Shown: positions 8,550-16,424 of the stretch, piece by piece
Position numbering within the stretch: the first letter of the stretch is position 1
How the letters are laid out: each line of letters starts with the position of its first letter
IMG/VR virus record: IMGVR_UViG_3300032236_000195
Span: 1 to 64,000 of that record
Source: a virus
DNA length: 64,000 nt
Reading direction: 5' to 3' (one strand)
The notes under the pieces: generated by a model
Told to the model about the DNA's origin: nothing
The model's input: only the letters and a program-made list of their open reading frames with translations
Database searches by the model: none
Made by a program: the position numbers and the translations under genes

Positions 8550-8839
8550 TGGCTAAGCTTGTACCGGCTACCAAAAAGGATAGTCCAGCTATCCATCATG
8601 GGGCCAACCGAAATAATAAATCGGCAGAACATTACGCACCCCCGCATGATATGTCGGGTAAAAGCCTTTCTGAAGAAGAGATCGGATTCCCTGTGATCAT
8701 GCCTGCCCGTAACAATTGGACCCCTTTAAATGGCGGGGTTTCAATTGGGCATATGGATAAAGTCAAAGAAGACGGAATCACTATGCGTGGTCATGGCGCT
8801 GCTATCAAAGGCATAAAATCTAGAGGTACGATGGCGTGA
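8549..8839 (+). CDS. Small conserved-looking phage protein (96 aa)
   Basis: Coupled to the previous gene through TAATG at 8547-8551. The chain is polar with His pairs (IHHGANRNNKSAEHYAPPHD) and a central SEEEIGFPVIMPARNNW segment that may be a beta strand. No domain recognised. It ends inside the start of the next adaptor-like gene (GTGA), so it is probably co-translated with head-tail joining proteins. Confidence 0.5.
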   Translation: MAKLVPATKKDSPAIHHGANRNNKSAEHYAPPHDMSGKSLSEEEIGFPVIMPARNNWTPLNGGVSIGHMDKVKEDGITMRGHGAAIKGIKSRGTMA

Positions 8840-9486
8840 ACTATACGGAGCTTGTAACTGCGGTCTCCGACTATACGGAGAATACGTTCCCGACTGCGGA
8901 CATGAATACGTTCATCAAGCAGGCGGAACAACGCATCTACAACACAATCCAGTTTCCTTCGTTACGTAAAAACGTGACTGGGATTACTACGACTGGAATT
9001 AAGTATATTTCTTGTCCTACGGACTTTATCTCTTCGTACTCTTTTGCCGTAATAAATACTGACGGTAGCTACTCCTATTTGTTGAACAAAGATGTCAACT
9101 ACATGAGGGAAGCATACCCAAACCCGTCAGATACAGGAACTCCCAAATACTACGCTTTGTTTGGGCCACGTTCTGATTTGGCTTATGAACTTTCATTTAT
9201 TATTGGGCCTACCCCAGATGCTCAATATAATTTGGAATTACATTACTTTTTTTACCCAGAATCAATTGTCACGGCGACAAATACTTGGCTTGGGGATAAC
9301 TACGACATTGTTCTTTTGTACGCTACGCTTGTCGAAGCTTATACCTATATGAAGGGTGAAGCTGACATGATGGCTTTGTACAATCAGAAGTTTAAAGAAG
9401 CTATGGACATGGCTAAACGTGGCGGCGACGGACTTGAGCGTCAAGATGCCTATCGTTCTGGTCAGTATCGTCAGACGGTGACCTGA
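8836..9486 (+). CDS. Second head-tail adaptor-like protein (216 aa)
   Basis: GTG start at 8836 within the previous stop. The N-terminus (YTELVTAVSDYTENTFPTAD, then MNTFIKQAEQRIYNTIQFP) is characteristic of phage adaptor/neck proteins related to T7 gp11 or P22 gp4. The middle is beta-rich, and the C-terminal helix YATLVEAYTYMKGEADMMAL fits the same fold. It is expected to assemble as a ring under the portal or as part of the tail tube. Together with 7016-7939 it gives two adaptor-like proteins, as in podoviruses. Confidence 0.65.
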   Translation: MNYTELVTAVSDYTENTFPTADMNTFIKQAEQRIYNTIQFPSLRKNVTGITTTGIKYISCPTDFISSYSFAVINTDGSYSYLLNKDVNYMREAYPNPSDTGTPKYYALFGPRSDLAYELSFIIGPTPDAQYNLELHYFFYPESIVTATNTWLGDNYDIVLLYATLVEAYTYMKGEADMMALYNQKFKEAMDMAKRGGDGLERQDAYRSGQYRQTVT

Positions 9487-9923
9487 TGGCATTTACCGGT
9501 AATTGGGTAGCTAATACGTTCAAGACTGGACTTGCTAGTGCCACATTTAACTTCAACACGGGTACGACGCAGGTCTTCAAGATCGCGCTGTATACCAATG
9601 CAGCGACGTTAGATGCGACCACTACTGGATACACTTCTGTCGGAGAGGTTTCTGCCTCGGGGTACACCGCTGGGGGGCAAGTCCTTGTTATTAGTCAAGT
9701 CCCTACCGTGGGTTCTTCCGGTACGACTATGTACCTTTCCTTCAATAACGCCGTCTGGTCTACTGCGGTTACTGCGCGGGGAGCGTTGATCTACAAGTAT
9801 GACGGGGCTACAAATCCGTCTGTTTGTGTTTTAGACTTTGGTTCAGACAAAACTTCGACCTCCACGTTTACCGTGCAATTTCCAACGCCGACTAGCACCT
9901 CGGCTATTTTACGTATTTCTTAG
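9486..9923 (+). CDS. Conserved tail/virion protein (145 aa)
   Basis: TGATG overlap with the adaptor gene. The sequence is beta-rich; the segments FKIALYTNAATLDATTTGY and SASGYTAGGQVL form a signature I have seen in many uncharacterised phage structural proteins. No charged catalytic clusters or membrane segments. It likely contributes to the tail or a tail-associated layer, inferred from position between the adaptor and the repeat/fibre proteins. Confidence 0.6.
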   Translation: MAFTGNWVANTFKTGLASATFNFNTGTTQVFKIALYTNAATLDATTTGYTSVGEVSASGYTAGGQVLVISQVPTVGSSGTTMYLSFNNAVWSTAVTARGALIYKYDGATNPSVCVLDFGSDKTSTSTFTVQFPTPTSTSAILRIS

Positions 9924-9931
9924 GGATTATC

Positions 9932-10489
9932 ATGGAAAAATTTACTGTAACTGACAAGGTTGAGGCTGCAAGCAGCTACAACACACAACCTAACGATGCG
10001 TTGAGCATCGAAGGTTTTTACCATGCTGTTTGCTATGACCAAGACGGCAACGTCAAGTGGGAAGACGATATTGAGAACCTCGTGACCACGGTAGGTAAAA
10101 ACCTGACGCTGGATACGATTCTTGGTAACTCCGCTGCTGGCGCAATTGTCATGGGTCTAAAAGGAACCGGAACTGCTTCTGTTGCCGATACTCAAGCATC
10201 CCATGCCGGTTGGTTGGAAGTTGGTCTTGCTAACGCTCCGACTTACACTGCACCTCGCAAAACTCCTACGTTCAGCGCGGCATCAGCAGGAAGTAAAACC
10301 ACTTCGGCTGCATCAAGCTTCTCAATTACTTCTACCGGAACGGTGGCAGGATGTTTTATCAACATTGGTGGCAGTTCAACAATTGATAACACGACCGGCA
10401 CTTTGTTTTCGGCTGGAGACTTTTCTAGTTCTAAATCAGTTGTTAGCGGTGACACCATCGCAGTCACCTATACTTGCACGTTGACCTAA
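9932..10489 (+). CDS. Conserved tail-associated protein (185 aa)
   Basis: Starts at ATG 9932 with an AGGGA site. The N-terminal half (YHAVCYDQDGNVKWEDDIEN, then LVTTVGKNLTLDTIL) is a recurrent phage structural motif of unknown function. The C-terminal half is a Ser/Thr-rich beta domain (SITSTGTVAGCFINIGGSST). No enzymatic residues are evident. Probably part of the tail, in the same coupled series as its neighbours. Confidence 0.6.
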   Translation: MEKFTVTDKVEAASSYNTQPNDALSIEGFYHAVCYDQDGNVKWEDDIENLVTTVGKNLTLDTILGNSAAGAIVMGLKGTGTASVADTQASHAGWLEVGLANAPTYTAPRKTPTFSAASAGSKTTSAASSFSITSTGTVAGCFINIGGSSTIDNTTGTLFSAGDFSSSKSVVSGDTIAVTYTCTLT

Positions 10490-10490
10490 T

Positions 10491-11300
10491 ATGGCAACCG
10501 GCTGGGGATACAGCACTTGGAGTTCTGGCATATGGGGCGGTGGCACACCCTTTGCGGATAGTGTCACTGAAACAATGGCAACCTCAACTCTTGAGGATGC
10601 CTCTGTAAATTTTCCGGGATCTGTAACTGACAGCCTAGCCATATCAACATCTGAAACTGTTGACGCAACATTTGTTTTTGCAATAACAGAACCAATAGGA
10701 ACGATAAGCACAACAGAAGCAATTAGGATTGACTTTGCTACGCAACTAACGGAGTCAATTGCAATAACCACTTCTGAAACGGCAATAACTTCTTATAAAG
10801 TTTCTTTCGCAGATTTAATTAATATTGCAGAAACAAACATTGTAAATGCGACATTTGCTTTTTCTCTTGTTGAACTTTCAGTAATAAACAATTCGCAAGA
10901 TGCTGCGTATGGTTTGTCAATAACCGAAACAATGGCAACCAGCACAATCGAAGTTGTTGGCACTTATTTTAACGCAGATAGAACTGAAACAATAACAACC
11001 GCAACAATAGAAGCGGCTCTTACCAATTACACTCCCTCGTTACTAGAGACTATCTTTACAAGTACAACGGAAACCGTAGACGCTACATTTGCATTTTCTT
11101 TTGTAGAATCCGCAGCGATAGCAGAACAACAAACTGTCCTTACATCGTATACTGCAACCGTAAGCGACTCTGTTGGTACGGCAACCACGCAAACAGTCAG
11201 GTATCTCTGGGAACCGATTGACGATACTCAAACACCAAATTGGCAATTAATTAATACTACAATTGATGCTTCTTGGGCACCAGTAGTTAACGTACCGTAA
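10491..11300 (+). CDS. Tandem-repeat virion protein (269 aa)
   Basis: After an N-terminal Trp/Gly-rich cap (GWGYSTWSSGIWGGG) the protein consists of about eleven imperfect repeats of roughly 20 residues, with pattern [VIL]TE[ST][IM]ATST.E.V.ATF.FS. Each probably forms a short beta unit, giving an elongated fibre or fibrous decoration. The C-terminus (YLWEPIDDTQTPNWQLI) breaks the pattern and may be the assembly end. Codons here look more A/T-rich than in neighbouring genes, consistent with expansion or transfer. Its position just before tail fibre genes suggests a tail-fibre shaft. Confidence 0.6.
   Translation: MATGWGYSTWSSGIWGGGTPFADSVTETMATSTLEDASVNFPGSVTDSLAISTSETVDATFVFAITEPIGTISTTEAIRIDFATQLTESIAITTSETAITSYKVSFADLINIAETNIVNATFAFSLVELSVINNSQDAAYGLSITETMATSTIEVVGTYFNADRTETITTATIEAALTNYTPSLLETIFTSTTETVDATFAFSFVESAAIAEQQTVLTSYTATVSDSVGTATTQTVRYLWEPIDDTQTPNWQLINTTIDASWAPVVNVP
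10563..11202 (+). repeat. About eleven 60-bp coding repeats
   Basis: Within the gene at 10491-11300, imperfect units encode the 20-residue pattern TE[ST]xATSTxE. Copies differ at many third positions, so the array is old rather than a recent perfect duplication. Confidence 0.6.
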
Positions 11301-11309
11301 AGGACTGAC

Positions 11310-12086
11310 ATGGCAACCTCATATACTACGCTTCTAGGGCTTGCCCTCCCTGCCACGGGGGAGTTGTCAGGTACTTGGGGTGATACTGTAAACAACTATA
11401 TTTCAACGTACCTTGACTCTGCTATCGCAGGTGCATTGACGCTTACGGCTGATACGACGCTTACTAAGCAAACTGGCGCAAGTCTTAATTCTACGTCATC
11501 TCAGTACGCGATTATTATCGCTTCTCCCGCTAGTGCTGCAATTACCATCACGGCACCGGCAGCGAGCAAAATATACGTAGTTAACAATACGTCAGGGACG
11601 TATTCAGTCACATTCAAAGCATCAGGGCAAAGTGGTGTATCAATTCAAATCAACGAAAAGTGCGTACTAGCTTTTAATGGTACGGACTTTGTAAAAATTG
11701 CTTCAACAGTTGCTTCCGGTTCGTTGGCAAACTGTACTGTTGATGGTACTAACGCGGTTGGTTACTTAAACATTCCGCAAAATGCCCAAACTGGTAACTA
11801 TACAACTGTACTGAGCGACGCTGGCAAACATATCTATCATGCGTCCGGCGCTGGCGCTGCAACCTACACAATTGCAGCCAATTCTTCCGTGGCGTACTCA
11901 ATTGGTACTGTTATCTCATTTGTAAATCTATCTACTACGTCAATTAGTATTGCTATTACTTCAGATACACTATATTTAGGTAATCTTGGAACAACAGGAA
12001 CTCGGACGTTAGCGCAATACGGTGTAGCTAATGCACTCAAAGTTACTAGCACCGCTTGGATTATCACAGGGACTGCACTGACATGA
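11310..12086 (+). CDS. Putative tail fibre protein (258 aa)
   Basis: Starts at ATG 11310 behind AAGGA. The N-terminus (LLGLALPATGELSGTWGDTV, then NNYISTYLDSAIAG) is typical of tail-fibre or tail-spike attachment domains in many phages. The middle is a beta-rich shaft (ITITAPAASKIYVVNNTSG), and the C-terminal half (NYTTVLSDAGKHIYHASGAG) resembles a common globular tip-domain type. It overlaps the large Fn3/Gly-rich adhesin gene by 4 bp (ATGA), so the two proteins are probably made in fixed ratio and work together in host binding. Confidence 0.65.
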   Translation: MATSYTTLLGLALPATGELSGTWGDTVNNYISTYLDSAIAGALTLTADTTLTKQTGASLNSTSSQYAIIIASPASAAITITAPAASKIYVVNNTSGTYSVTFKASGQSGVSIQINEKCVLAFNGTDFVKIASTVASGSLANCTVDGTNAVGYLNIPQNAQTGNYTTVLSDAGKHIYHASGAGAATYTIAANSSVAYSIGTVISFVNLSTTSISIAITSDTLYLGNLGTTGTRTLAQYGVANALKVTSTAWIITGTALT

Positions 12087-14140
12087 GTGGTGTTCTTAAT
12101 AATTATGTGGGTGGGAGTTATGGCGCAAAGCCTGATGCTCCTACGATTGGTACAGCTACTGTAACTGGGACAACAACCGCTACAGTTTCTTACACAGCCC
12201 CAGCTTTCAATGGTGGCGTTGCAATTACCAGCTATACCGCTACATCGAGTCCGGGTGGAATTACGGGTACGTTAAGTCAAGCTGGTTCTGGTACTATTTC
12301 TATTTCTGGGCTTACCTCCAATACTGCGTATACGTTTACTGTTACTGCGACAAACTCAGTTGGTACTAGCGCAGCAAGTGCTGCAAGTAATAGTATCACC
12401 ACATATATCGCCCCAGTAAATACAGTTGCCCCTGTAGTTTCGGGAACTGCAACTGTTGGACAAACTCTTTCTTGCTCGATTGGTACGTGGACTGCAAACC
12501 CAGCAGCAACTTACACATATCAATGGCAACGCAATGGTTCTAATATTGGTGGGGCAACTAGCGGTACATACGTACTTGTTTCGGCGGATGCGGGCAACCC
12601 AATTCGTTGCGTAGTAACAGCTACTAATACTGCTGGAAGTACTCCGGCAAACTCCAATGCTACTGCAAACGTCGCAGCAATTGTTCCAACTGCTCCTACA
12701 ATTGGTACGGCAACTGCAACGGGGGCAACTTCTTCTACAGTTTCTTATACAGCATCGTCAGATAACGGTGGGGCAACAATCACTAGCTACACTGCTACAT
12801 CTAGTCCCGGAGGTATTACTGGTTCTCTGAGTACATCTGGTTCCGGTACGATTACCGTTTCTGGTTTGACTCGCGCTACTTCCTATACGTTTACGGTTAA
12901 AGCTAATAACTCCGTGGGCGCAAGTGCAGCAAGTAGTGCCAGTAATAGTGTTACAACGTCTGCACTGGTTCCAAACGCTCCAACAATTGGGACTGCAACT
13001 GCCACTGGGTCTACTACTGCTACAGTAGCTTATACGGCACCAGCGGATAATGGCGGCGCAACTATTACGTCTTACACGGCTACCTCTAGTCCCGGCGGAA
13101 TTACGGGTACTTTAAGCACTTCCGGTTCTGGAACAATTTCTGTTTCCGGTTTGACGCCAAGCACTTCATATACATTTACAGTCAAAGCTACCAACTCTGT
13201 TGGTCAAAGCGCGGCAAGTGGAGCTAGTAACAGTATCACCACTAGCGCGGCTAGAGGGTCCAATTTCTATTGTACTCCGGGAACATATTGTTACATCATC
13301 CCAGCCGGAGTGACATCTATAACCGTTGCGGTTATGTCGGGTGGCGGCGGAGGCGGTGGTGGCGGCACATCATCTAAAGGAGGTGGAGGCGGTAGCGGCG
13401 GAGCGTTTGGGTATTACAACAGCCTCACTGTTACTCCCGGTACAACTTATAAATATAAAGTAGGCGGAGGGGGTTCTGCTGGCGCTATCAATTCAGATGG
13501 CGGTCGAAGCGGGGATAGTTATTTTAGGCTAACCAACATTGGGTGTGGACTTTGCGGAAACTCGTATATCCGAGCCGCTTGCGCCTCTCCGGGGGCATCT
13601 GGTCCCAATGGAGGCGGTGGCGGCGCTGCCGCTTCCCCTAATGCAAGTACCTCTGGAGGGGGTGTTTGCTCTGGTAATTTTGGTTACGGCTATGCTGGTA
13701 AAGGAGGCTGCTCTGGAGGTGGTAACCTTGCAGGCGGCGGAGGCGGTGCTGCTGGCATGAGTTGTCCGGGTGGTAGCGGCGCAAGCTGCGGCGGACGAGG
13801 TGGAACTTATCCTACCAATGGCGCTGCTGGCGTTGGAGGGGCTGGGGCAGGCGGCTCTGGAGGTTTTGGTGGAGGCGGAGGCGGCGGAACTTCCGGTGGC
13901 ACGCTTGGTCGCGGGTCCAATGGCACTGCGCCTACTTGCCTTGGCCAAGGCGGCGGTGGCGGCAGCAGCGGTTCTAATGGTTCAAACGCCGCAGCTTGTG
14001 TGGGCGGGGCTGGTGGCGCATATGGTGGCGGCGGTGGCGGTGGTGCGGCTGGGAAAGCGGGGGGCGCTGGAGCGGTTGGTTATGTAAGGGTTGTATTCCC
14101 CGGTTCTACTCGCAAGTACCCAAATACGGATATTGTTTAA
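12083..14140 (+). CDS. Fn3/Ig-repeat adhesin with Gly-rich Cys-containing tip (685 aa)
   Basis: I chose ATG 12083 (ATGA overlap with the preceding stop). Domain order: short N-terminal anchor; fibronectin type III-like domain (about 17-105); Ig-like domain with YTYQWQRNGSNIGGATSGTY (about 113-205); two more Fn3 domains (about 206-300 and 302-392). From about residue 393 comes a domain opening with TPGTYCYIIPAGVTSITVAV, followed by long Gly tracts interrupted by Cys, Ser and Asn. Such Gly-rich domains form polyglycine-II-type lattices in some phage receptor-binding adhesins (S16 gp38). It is likely the host-recognition tip; several Cys could form disulfides. The Fn3 units are close copies of one another. 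Confidence 0.65.
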   Translation: MSGVLNNYVGGSYGAKPDAPTIGTATVTGTTTATVSYTAPAFNGGVAITSYTATSSPGGITGTLSQAGSGTISISGLTSNTAYTFTVTATNSVGTSAASAASNSITTYIAPVNTVAPVVSGTATVGQTLSCSIGTWTANPAATYTYQWQRNGSNIGGATSGTYVLVSADAGNPIRCVVTATNTAGSTPANSNATANVAAIVPTAPTIGTATATGATSSTVSYTASSDNGGATITSYTATSSPGGITGSLSTSGSGTITVSGLTRATSYTFTVKANNSVGASAASSASNSVTTSALVPNAPTIGTATATGSTTATVAYTAPADNGGATITSYTATSSPGGITGTLSTSGSGTISVSGLTPSTSYTFTVKATNSVGQSAASGASNSITTSAARGSNFYCTPGTYCYIIPAGVTSITVAVMSGGGGGGGGGTSSKGGGGGSGGAFGYYNSLTVTPGTTYKYKVGGGGSAGAINSDGGRSGDSYFRLTNIGCGLCGNSYIRAACASPGASGPNGGGGGAAASPNASTSGGGVCSGNFGYGYAGKGGCSGGGNLAGGGGGAAGMSCPGGSGASCGGRGGTYPTNGAAGVGGAGAGGSGGFGGGGGGGTSGGTLGRGSNGTAPTCLGQGGGGGSSGSNGSNAAACVGGAGGAYGGGGGGGAAGKAGGAGAVGYVRVVFPGSTRKYPNTDIV
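12131..13245 (+). repeat. Three related Fn3 coding modules
   Basis: Each module encodes PTIGTAT.TG.T.ATVSYTAP, then TSYTATSSPGGITG and later S.SGLT...YTFTVKA. The three are interrupted once, after the first, by an Ig-like module. They share long stretches at both protein and DNA level, implying internal duplication that could expand or contract. Confidence 0.65.
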
Positions 14141-14141
14141 A

Positions 14142-14609
14142 ATGAAATTGTTTATCAAAGTGATTGACGGACAAACTGTTGGCAACCCTCTTTTTGAAGA
14201 AAATTTAATGGCCGCATTCCCTGATGGGGTGCCTGAAATTTATGAGCCGTTTGAAAGAGTTCAGCCAAACATTGTTCATAGCGTTTTCCAATACCTTGTT
14301 GGGGTTTATGTGAAAAACACAAACAACATATGGACTGATGAATGGTCTGTTGTTGAAAAAAGCGATGAAGAAAAAGAACTAATAACACAACAAATTAAAG
14401 ACTATGTTGTTTTAAACGTAAATGCGCGAAAATCAGACGCGATCAGTAAAATCAAAGAATTAAATGACCTTTCTGATACTGAAGGAGTTCGGCTTTGGTC
14501 TGATTATTTGGAAAAGCTGAATAACTGGAATTTGATATCTATTGAGCCGGTGACGCCTAGTATTCCGTTGCCTCCGTACAAAAATGAAAATGAAATTTGG
14601 GAGGTTTAA
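14142..14609 (+). CDS. Putative tail fibre assembly / host-range accessory protein (155 aa)
   Basis: ATG 14142 follows the adhesin stop by 1 bp. The sequence is acidic and aromatic-rich: FQYLVGVYVKNTNNIWTDEW in the middle, a long helix (SDEEKELITQQIKDYVVLNV), then WSDYLEKLNNWNLI with Pro-rich C-terminus. Its size, its place directly after a fibre tip gene, and the C-terminal YL..LN.W pattern recall tail-fibre assembly chaperones. That role is inferred; I could not match it to a named family with certainty. Confidence 0.5.
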   Translation: MKLFIKVIDGQTVGNPLFEENLMAAFPDGVPEIYEPFERVQPNIVHSVFQYLVGVYVKNTNNIWTDEWSVVEKSDEEKELITQQIKDYVVLNVNARKSDAISKIKELNDLSDTEGVRLWSDYLEKLNNWNLISIEPVTPSIPLPPYKNENEIWEV

Positions 14610-14611
14610 AA

Positions 14612-15265
14612 TTGAAACAGCCGGAAAGTCAGTTACAACATTTTTTTCATTTTCCATCAACGGTTTCAACCGTAGATGGTTTGAACTTTTTGGATGTGGT
14701 AACCACGGTTGCAAATGAAGAGCTTGAAAAAACCAAGCAACAACAACCAGAGTTAAATGATATTTACCCTGTGCGAATGACAGGTAATTTTTTTGACGAT
14801 TTGCGGGTGCGTGAATTTGCTGATTTTGTTGCGACCTCTGCATGGGAGGTTTTGACTTACCAAGGGTACGCGACCGAAAGCATGGGGATGTTTTTTACTG
14901 AAATGTGGGTGCAAGAGCACCACAAATATTCATTGATGGAACAACACGTTCATGGTGCAGGTTCGCAAATGATTGGGTTTTATTTTTTGAACGCTCCGGA
15001 AAAGTGTTCAAACGCCGTTTTTCACGACCCAAGGCCGGGGAAAGTTCAAACAAACTTACCGGAAAGAGACTTTTCTCAAGCTACTGTTGGAAGCAATGCC
15101 ATACATTTTGCTCCAAAACCGGGAATGTTATTGTTGGCTAACTCTTGGCTTCCTCATTCATTTTCACGGCACGCATCAGAAGAACCGTTGTTGTTTGTGC
15201 ATTTTAACCTTGGAGTTCAGTTTCAACCGTATTGCCCACCACAACCGGCTGCTGAAATTGTATGA
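14612..15265 (+). CDS. 2OG-Fe(II) oxygenase-like protein (217 aa)
   Basis: TTG start at 14612 with GGGAGG seven bases upstream; no in-frame ATG lies nearby. The C-terminal half has the TIGR02466/2OG-FeII_Oxy_5 pattern: QHVHGAGSQMIGFYFLNAP, VFHDPRPG, GMLLLANSWLPHSF and a closing FVHFNLGV strand. Candidate iron ligands are H112 or H114, D139 and H182; R186 could bind 2-oxoglutarate. Such enzymes couple 2OG decarboxylation to hydroxylation of a protein, nucleic acid or small molecule. Placement between a fibre-assembly-like gene and small structural genes suggests modification of a virion protein, but the substrate is unknown. Confidence 0.7.
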   Translation: MKQPESQLQHFFHFPSTVSTVDGLNFLDVVTTVANEELEKTKQQQPELNDIYPVRMTGNFFDDLRVREFADFVATSAWEVLTYQGYATESMGMFFTEMWVQEHHKYSLMEQHVHGAGSQMIGFYFLNAPEKCSNAVFHDPRPGKVQTNLPERDFSQATVGSNAIHFAPKPGMLLLANSWLPHSFSRHASEEPLLFVHFNLGVQFQPYCPPQPAAEIV

Positions 15266-15498
15266 ACAAATACCTCATCCGGTTTAACAAAAGCCGGGGG
15301 ATGGATGGAAGGGGGACACCAGACCATGTATGGCGAGTGTTTGAGAATGACAAGGAATATCTGTTCAAACACTTTAAGCTAGAAGTTCCTGCTGAGAGCG
15401 AGATGTCAGCGGGGCCTGATTGGAACATAGCCTGTCATGGGTACATGACAATCGACCGCGAAACATCTACGGCAATCATTAAAAATGAACTGGGCTGA
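15262..15498 (+). CDS. Conserved small phage protein (78 aa)
   Basis: ATGA overlap with the oxygenase gene. The chain RFNKSRGMDGRGTPDHVWRV, then FENDKEYLFKHF, followed by DWNIACHGYMTIDRETSTA, matches a small conserved family I have seen in many phages, with no known function. No membrane segment. Coupling to the oxygenase may point to a joint expression requirement. Confidence 0.6.
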   Translation: MNKYLIRFNKSRGMDGRGTPDHVWRVFENDKEYLFKHFKLEVPAESEMSAGPDWNIACHGYMTIDRETSTAIIKNELG

Positions 15499-15585
15499 CG
15501 CCGCAAAGTAATTTTCCTGTCTTGAACGGGTTGTAAGATTTGGTGGAGGGATATCCCCTTGCGCTGTTATTTTCAGGAGTTTGCC

Positions 15586-15798
15586 ATGAAGGATCTGATC
15601 ATTGACGCGATTGACGGTTCGGAGCCGCTCGACGCGTTGAACGCTCTGTTCTCAGTTGCATTCGCTATTGCCATCGAACACGGCATCAGTGAATTTACTC
15701 TTAACTCACTTTTCTCTTCGCACATTGAATCTCAATTTGAGATTGTTACCGCTGCTATCGCAGAAGGTGAAAGCGAAGACGAACAGACCGAAGACTAA
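15586..15798 (+). CDS. Small acidic protein (70 aa)
   Basis: ATG 15586 has a well-placed AGGAG; an upstream in-frame TTG (15559) lacks one. The protein is helical with a mildly hydrophobic centre (LNALFSVAFAIAIEHGISEF) and a strongly acidic C-terminus (EGESEDEQTED). The hydrophobic part is short for a membrane helix. No family recognised. It is flanked by an 87-bp gap upstream and a terminator downstream, so it may have its own expression. Confidence 0.55.
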   Translation: MKDLIIDAIDGSEPLDALNALFSVAFAIAIEHGISEFTLNSLFSSHIESQFEIVTAAIAEGESEDEQTED

Positions 15799-15804
15799 GG
15801 TCTA

Positions 15805-15830
15805 GCCCCGGTGCGACCCACCGGGGTTTT
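15805..15830 (+). terminator. Rho-independent terminator
   Basis: Perfect 8-bp arms CCCCGGTG (15806-15813) and CACCGGGG (15819-15826), a five-base loop and TTTT. The next start codon is only 3 bp beyond, so that gene needs read-through or a promoter inside the preceding region. Confidence 0.85.
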
Positions 15831-15832
15831 AT

Positions 15833-16273
15833 ATGCTATTTTGTGCTGTTTGCCGTGGAGAGTTTCTCCGCGAAGACCTTATTGCTCATGGGCGTAAGGA
15901 CTACTTTCTCTGTAGCAAGTGCAAGTCAGACGTAAATCGTCTTGACAGATTCGGGTTGTCTCCCACAGATTATGACTTCCTGTTGAAATTTCAGGGGTAT
16001 AATTGCGCGATATGTGACAGGCCACTCCAGCTAAAGCAGTACAAGTTTGCGGTTGACCACTGCCATGACTCTGATGATGTTCGTGGGATCTTGTGTAAAC
16101 GGTGCAATTCTGCACTAGGCATTTTTGAAGATAACCCGGATTTACTGATACGTGCTGCCGAATACTTGAACAATCCACCGGCTGTAGGTAGAGTTAAACG
16201 ACATGACGGGCGCAAAAAAGTCACGTTTCTTCGAGACGAGTACGTAAGGATGTACGGCAATGGAGATAGTTGA
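15833..16273 (+). CDS. Recombination endonuclease VII-like protein (146 aa)
   Basis: Two zinc motifs are visible. The first is an N-terminal ribbon (C4, C7, C27, C30). The second is the endonuclease VII core: C58/C61, then AVDHCHDSDDVRGILCKRCN with D75-H76, H78, C88, C91 and N92. T4 endonuclease VII resolves Holliday junctions and branched DNA before packaging; free-standing homologues also occur as HNH nicking enzymes. The gene starts immediately after a terminator with no obvious Shine-Dalgarno site, as often seen for mobile or separately regulated endonuclease genes. Role as resolvase versus homing-type nuclease cannot be decided from sequence. Confidence 0.8.
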   Translation: MLFCAVCRGEFLREDLIAHGRKDYFLCSKCKSDVNRLDRFGLSPTDYDFLLKFQGYNCAICDRPLQLKQYKFAVDHCHDSDDVRGILCKRCNSALGIFEDNPDLLIRAAEYLNNPPAVGRVKRHDGRKKVTFLRDEYVRMYGNGDS

Positions 16274-16424
16274 CTTGTTTCTAAAAGCTTGGCCGGTGAT
16301 GCTAGGTATCGTAACGCTCATCATTGTGTTGTCCAAACTTGACTTGCGGGTAGCCGTACTTGAAGAAAAAGTAAAGTCGGCGTTTGAACTCATCAACAAG
16401 ATGAAGGACAAACAAAATGGCTGA
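16260..16424 (+). CDS. Short membrane protein upstream of endolysin (54 aa)
   Basis: ATG 16260 overlaps the end of the endonuclease gene and its stop overlaps the endolysin start. One clear transmembrane helix (residues about 11-25, WPVMLGIVTLIIVLS) is followed by a charged heptad helix (LRVAVLEEKVKSAFELINKM). This topology, size and position in the lysis cassette fit a holin-like, antiholin or inner-membrane spanin-like protein. The recognisable 3TM holin lies after the endolysin, so this one may be an accessory lysis regulator. Confidence 0.65.
   Translation: MEIVDLFLKAWPVMLGIVTLIIVLSKLDLRVAVLEEKVKSAFELINKMKDKQNG

Noticed and set aside
13529-13948. Long antisense and off-frame open frames in the Gly-rich adhesin region
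   Set aside because: GC-rich Gly codons keep other frames open; the sense frame is continuous with Fn3 domains.
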